A stretch of 15,367 nucleotides of DNA from Actinomycetota bacterium (GTDB lineage Bacteria > Actinomycetota > Actinomycetes > Actinomycetales > Microbacteriaceae), in assembly GCA_009927245.1 (NCBI GenBank), contig RFNI01000227.1, positions 1 through 15,367 on the forward strand, in the 5' to 3' direction. Of the stretch, positions 14,745 through 15,367 are shown piece after piece (position 1 is the stretch's first letter; each line of letters begins with the position of its first letter). The notes under the pieces are model-generated. The model saw only the letters and a program-made list of their open reading frames with translations, searched no databases and was not told the origin of the DNA. The translations under genes and the position numbers were made by a program.

Positions 14745-15367
14745 CTAGTGACCTTCTGCTGCTGCGTGCTCTTTGCTCTCTTCAGCTGACTTAATGCGAG
14801 CGATCGCAAAGATAATCAGACCGAATAGACACTTAGCAAGAATGTCAGCAATGGTGTATCCGACTTCGCGTGAAACAACTTCAGAAGCGGTTGTTACACC
14901 CTCACTCTGCATCGCAAGGATGAAGGTGATTGGGTAGACACCCCAGGTCGCGATAAGGAGAACGCGGAGAGTCTGGAACAGACCGCGTACCTTTTCTGAC
15001 TGAGAGTCTAGGCTCTTCTTCATCTCGAACCATAGGACATACATGATGTATAGGAATGGGATGGTTGAAAGAAGACCCCAAACAGCTGCTTCGCTGCCGA
15101 ATCCTGATCCGTTGATACCCAAGATGCGGATGCCGGCGTCGCCAGGGTAACCAAGAAGAATCATCAAAGCTGCAGCTGGAACTAGACGCTTTAGTAGAGA
15201 TGACTGGATAGCTCTTGCAAGACCAAGAACAGCAACTAGCTCAACTAGTAGTAGTGGAACAGTTAGGAACCAGTCAATGTAACGGTAGCCAACGTTGTAG
15301 TTAGCCTCGCCCAGTGCTAGAGCCGCCTGCTCAGGAGTTCCTGCTGGAACTGCGTTGATGCCGTATG
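14745..15367 (-). CDS. Actinorhodopsin-type light-driven proton pump (N-terminus beyond window)
   Basis: The visible 206 residues cover helices C to G of a microbial rhodopsin, a retinal-binding membrane protein that pumps protons outward under light. Helix C reads YRYIDWFLTVPLLLVEL: Asp (counterion, codon 15275-15273), Thr four residues on and Glu eleven on form the D-T-E proton-pump motif, and Leu eight on matches the green-tuned residue 105 of proteorhodopsin. Helix G has the retinal-binding lysine in DILAKCLFG (14834-14832). In helix E, WGLLSTIPF places Gly (15077-15075) at proteorhodopsin position 152 by my hand alignment, the site whose small side chain opens a carotenoid fenestration in xanthorhodopsin-like pumps. 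The polar tail AEESKEHAAAEGH is cytoplasmic. Start and promoter lie outside the window. Confidence 0.95.
   Translation of the reverse strand, partial: YGINAVPAGTPEQAALALGEANYNVGYRYIDWFLTVPLLLVELVAVLGLARAIQSSLLKRLVPAAALMILLGYPGDAGIRILGINGSGFGSEAAVWGLLSTIPFLYIMYVLWFEMKKSLDSQSEKVRGLFQTLRVLLIATWGVYPITFILAMQSEGVTTASEVVSREVGYTIADILAKCLFGLIIFAIARIKSAEESKEHAAAEGH

Noticed and set aside
1..15367. CRISPR arrays, insertion sequences, toxin-antitoxin or phage-defence systems
   Set aside because: I saw no regularly spaced repeats, transposase motifs, terminal inverted repeats or paired toxin/antitoxin frames. The only DNA-modifying gene is the frameshifted orphan methyltransferase, with no partner nuclease.

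Overview
The window looks like chromosome from a planktonic actinobacterium, most plausibly a streamlined aquatic lineage such as the Luna-type Microbacteriaceae, although the exact genus cannot be fixed by eye. The reasons are a moderate GC content (mid-40s % by eye), very short or overlapping gene junctions, a DUF3073 protein near purF-purM, a class E sortase with an LAxTG substrate, an LppM-type lipoprotein, a leaderless promoter, and a green-tuned proton-pumping rhodopsin of the actinorhodopsin/xanthorhodopsin type at the right edge.

Left block (1-3271): the tail of a probable purF overlaps purM (purine synthesis). These are followed by a convergent LppM-like lipoprotein, a divergent YhgE/ABC-2-like membrane protein and a convergent DUF3073 gene. 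In many actinobacteria DUF3073 sits directly beside purM, so the two envelope genes appear to be inserted into a conserved neighbourhood.

Transport block (3346-7802, all minus): a DHA2-type drug-efflux MFS gene (broken by a one-base frameshift), a KimA-family potassium importer, and two overlapping crcB/fluC fluoride-channel genes. All are joined by abutting or overlapping stop and start codons and look like one operon. The two FluC subunits differ at the 'F-box' phenylalanines, as expected for a heterodimeric channel with one degenerate partner.

Middle (7803-9361): a divergent D12-class DNA adenine methyltransferase gene, broken by two compensating frameshifts, runs into the antisense strand of a tRNA-Phe. 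That tRNA is the last of a Glu-Asp-Phe tRNA cluster on the minus strand.

Cell-surface block (9371-13573, all plus): a secreted RipA-like NlpC/P60 peptidoglycan endopeptidase; rlmN (rRNA/tRNA adenine-C2 methylation); a secreted PA14 plus InlB-type-repeat protein ending in LADTG and a membrane anchor; a class E sortase; and a 51-residue single-pass membrane protein whose start overlaps the sortase stop. The last three look like a self-contained surface-display cassette.

Right edge: a leaderless LLM-family flavin oxidoreductase gene, a strong bidirectional hairpin terminator, and the C-terminal three quarters of the rhodopsin gene. The rhodopsin keeps the D-T-E proton-pump motif and the Schiff-base lysine, and has a glycine at the position that in other pumps opens a window for a carotenoid antenna.
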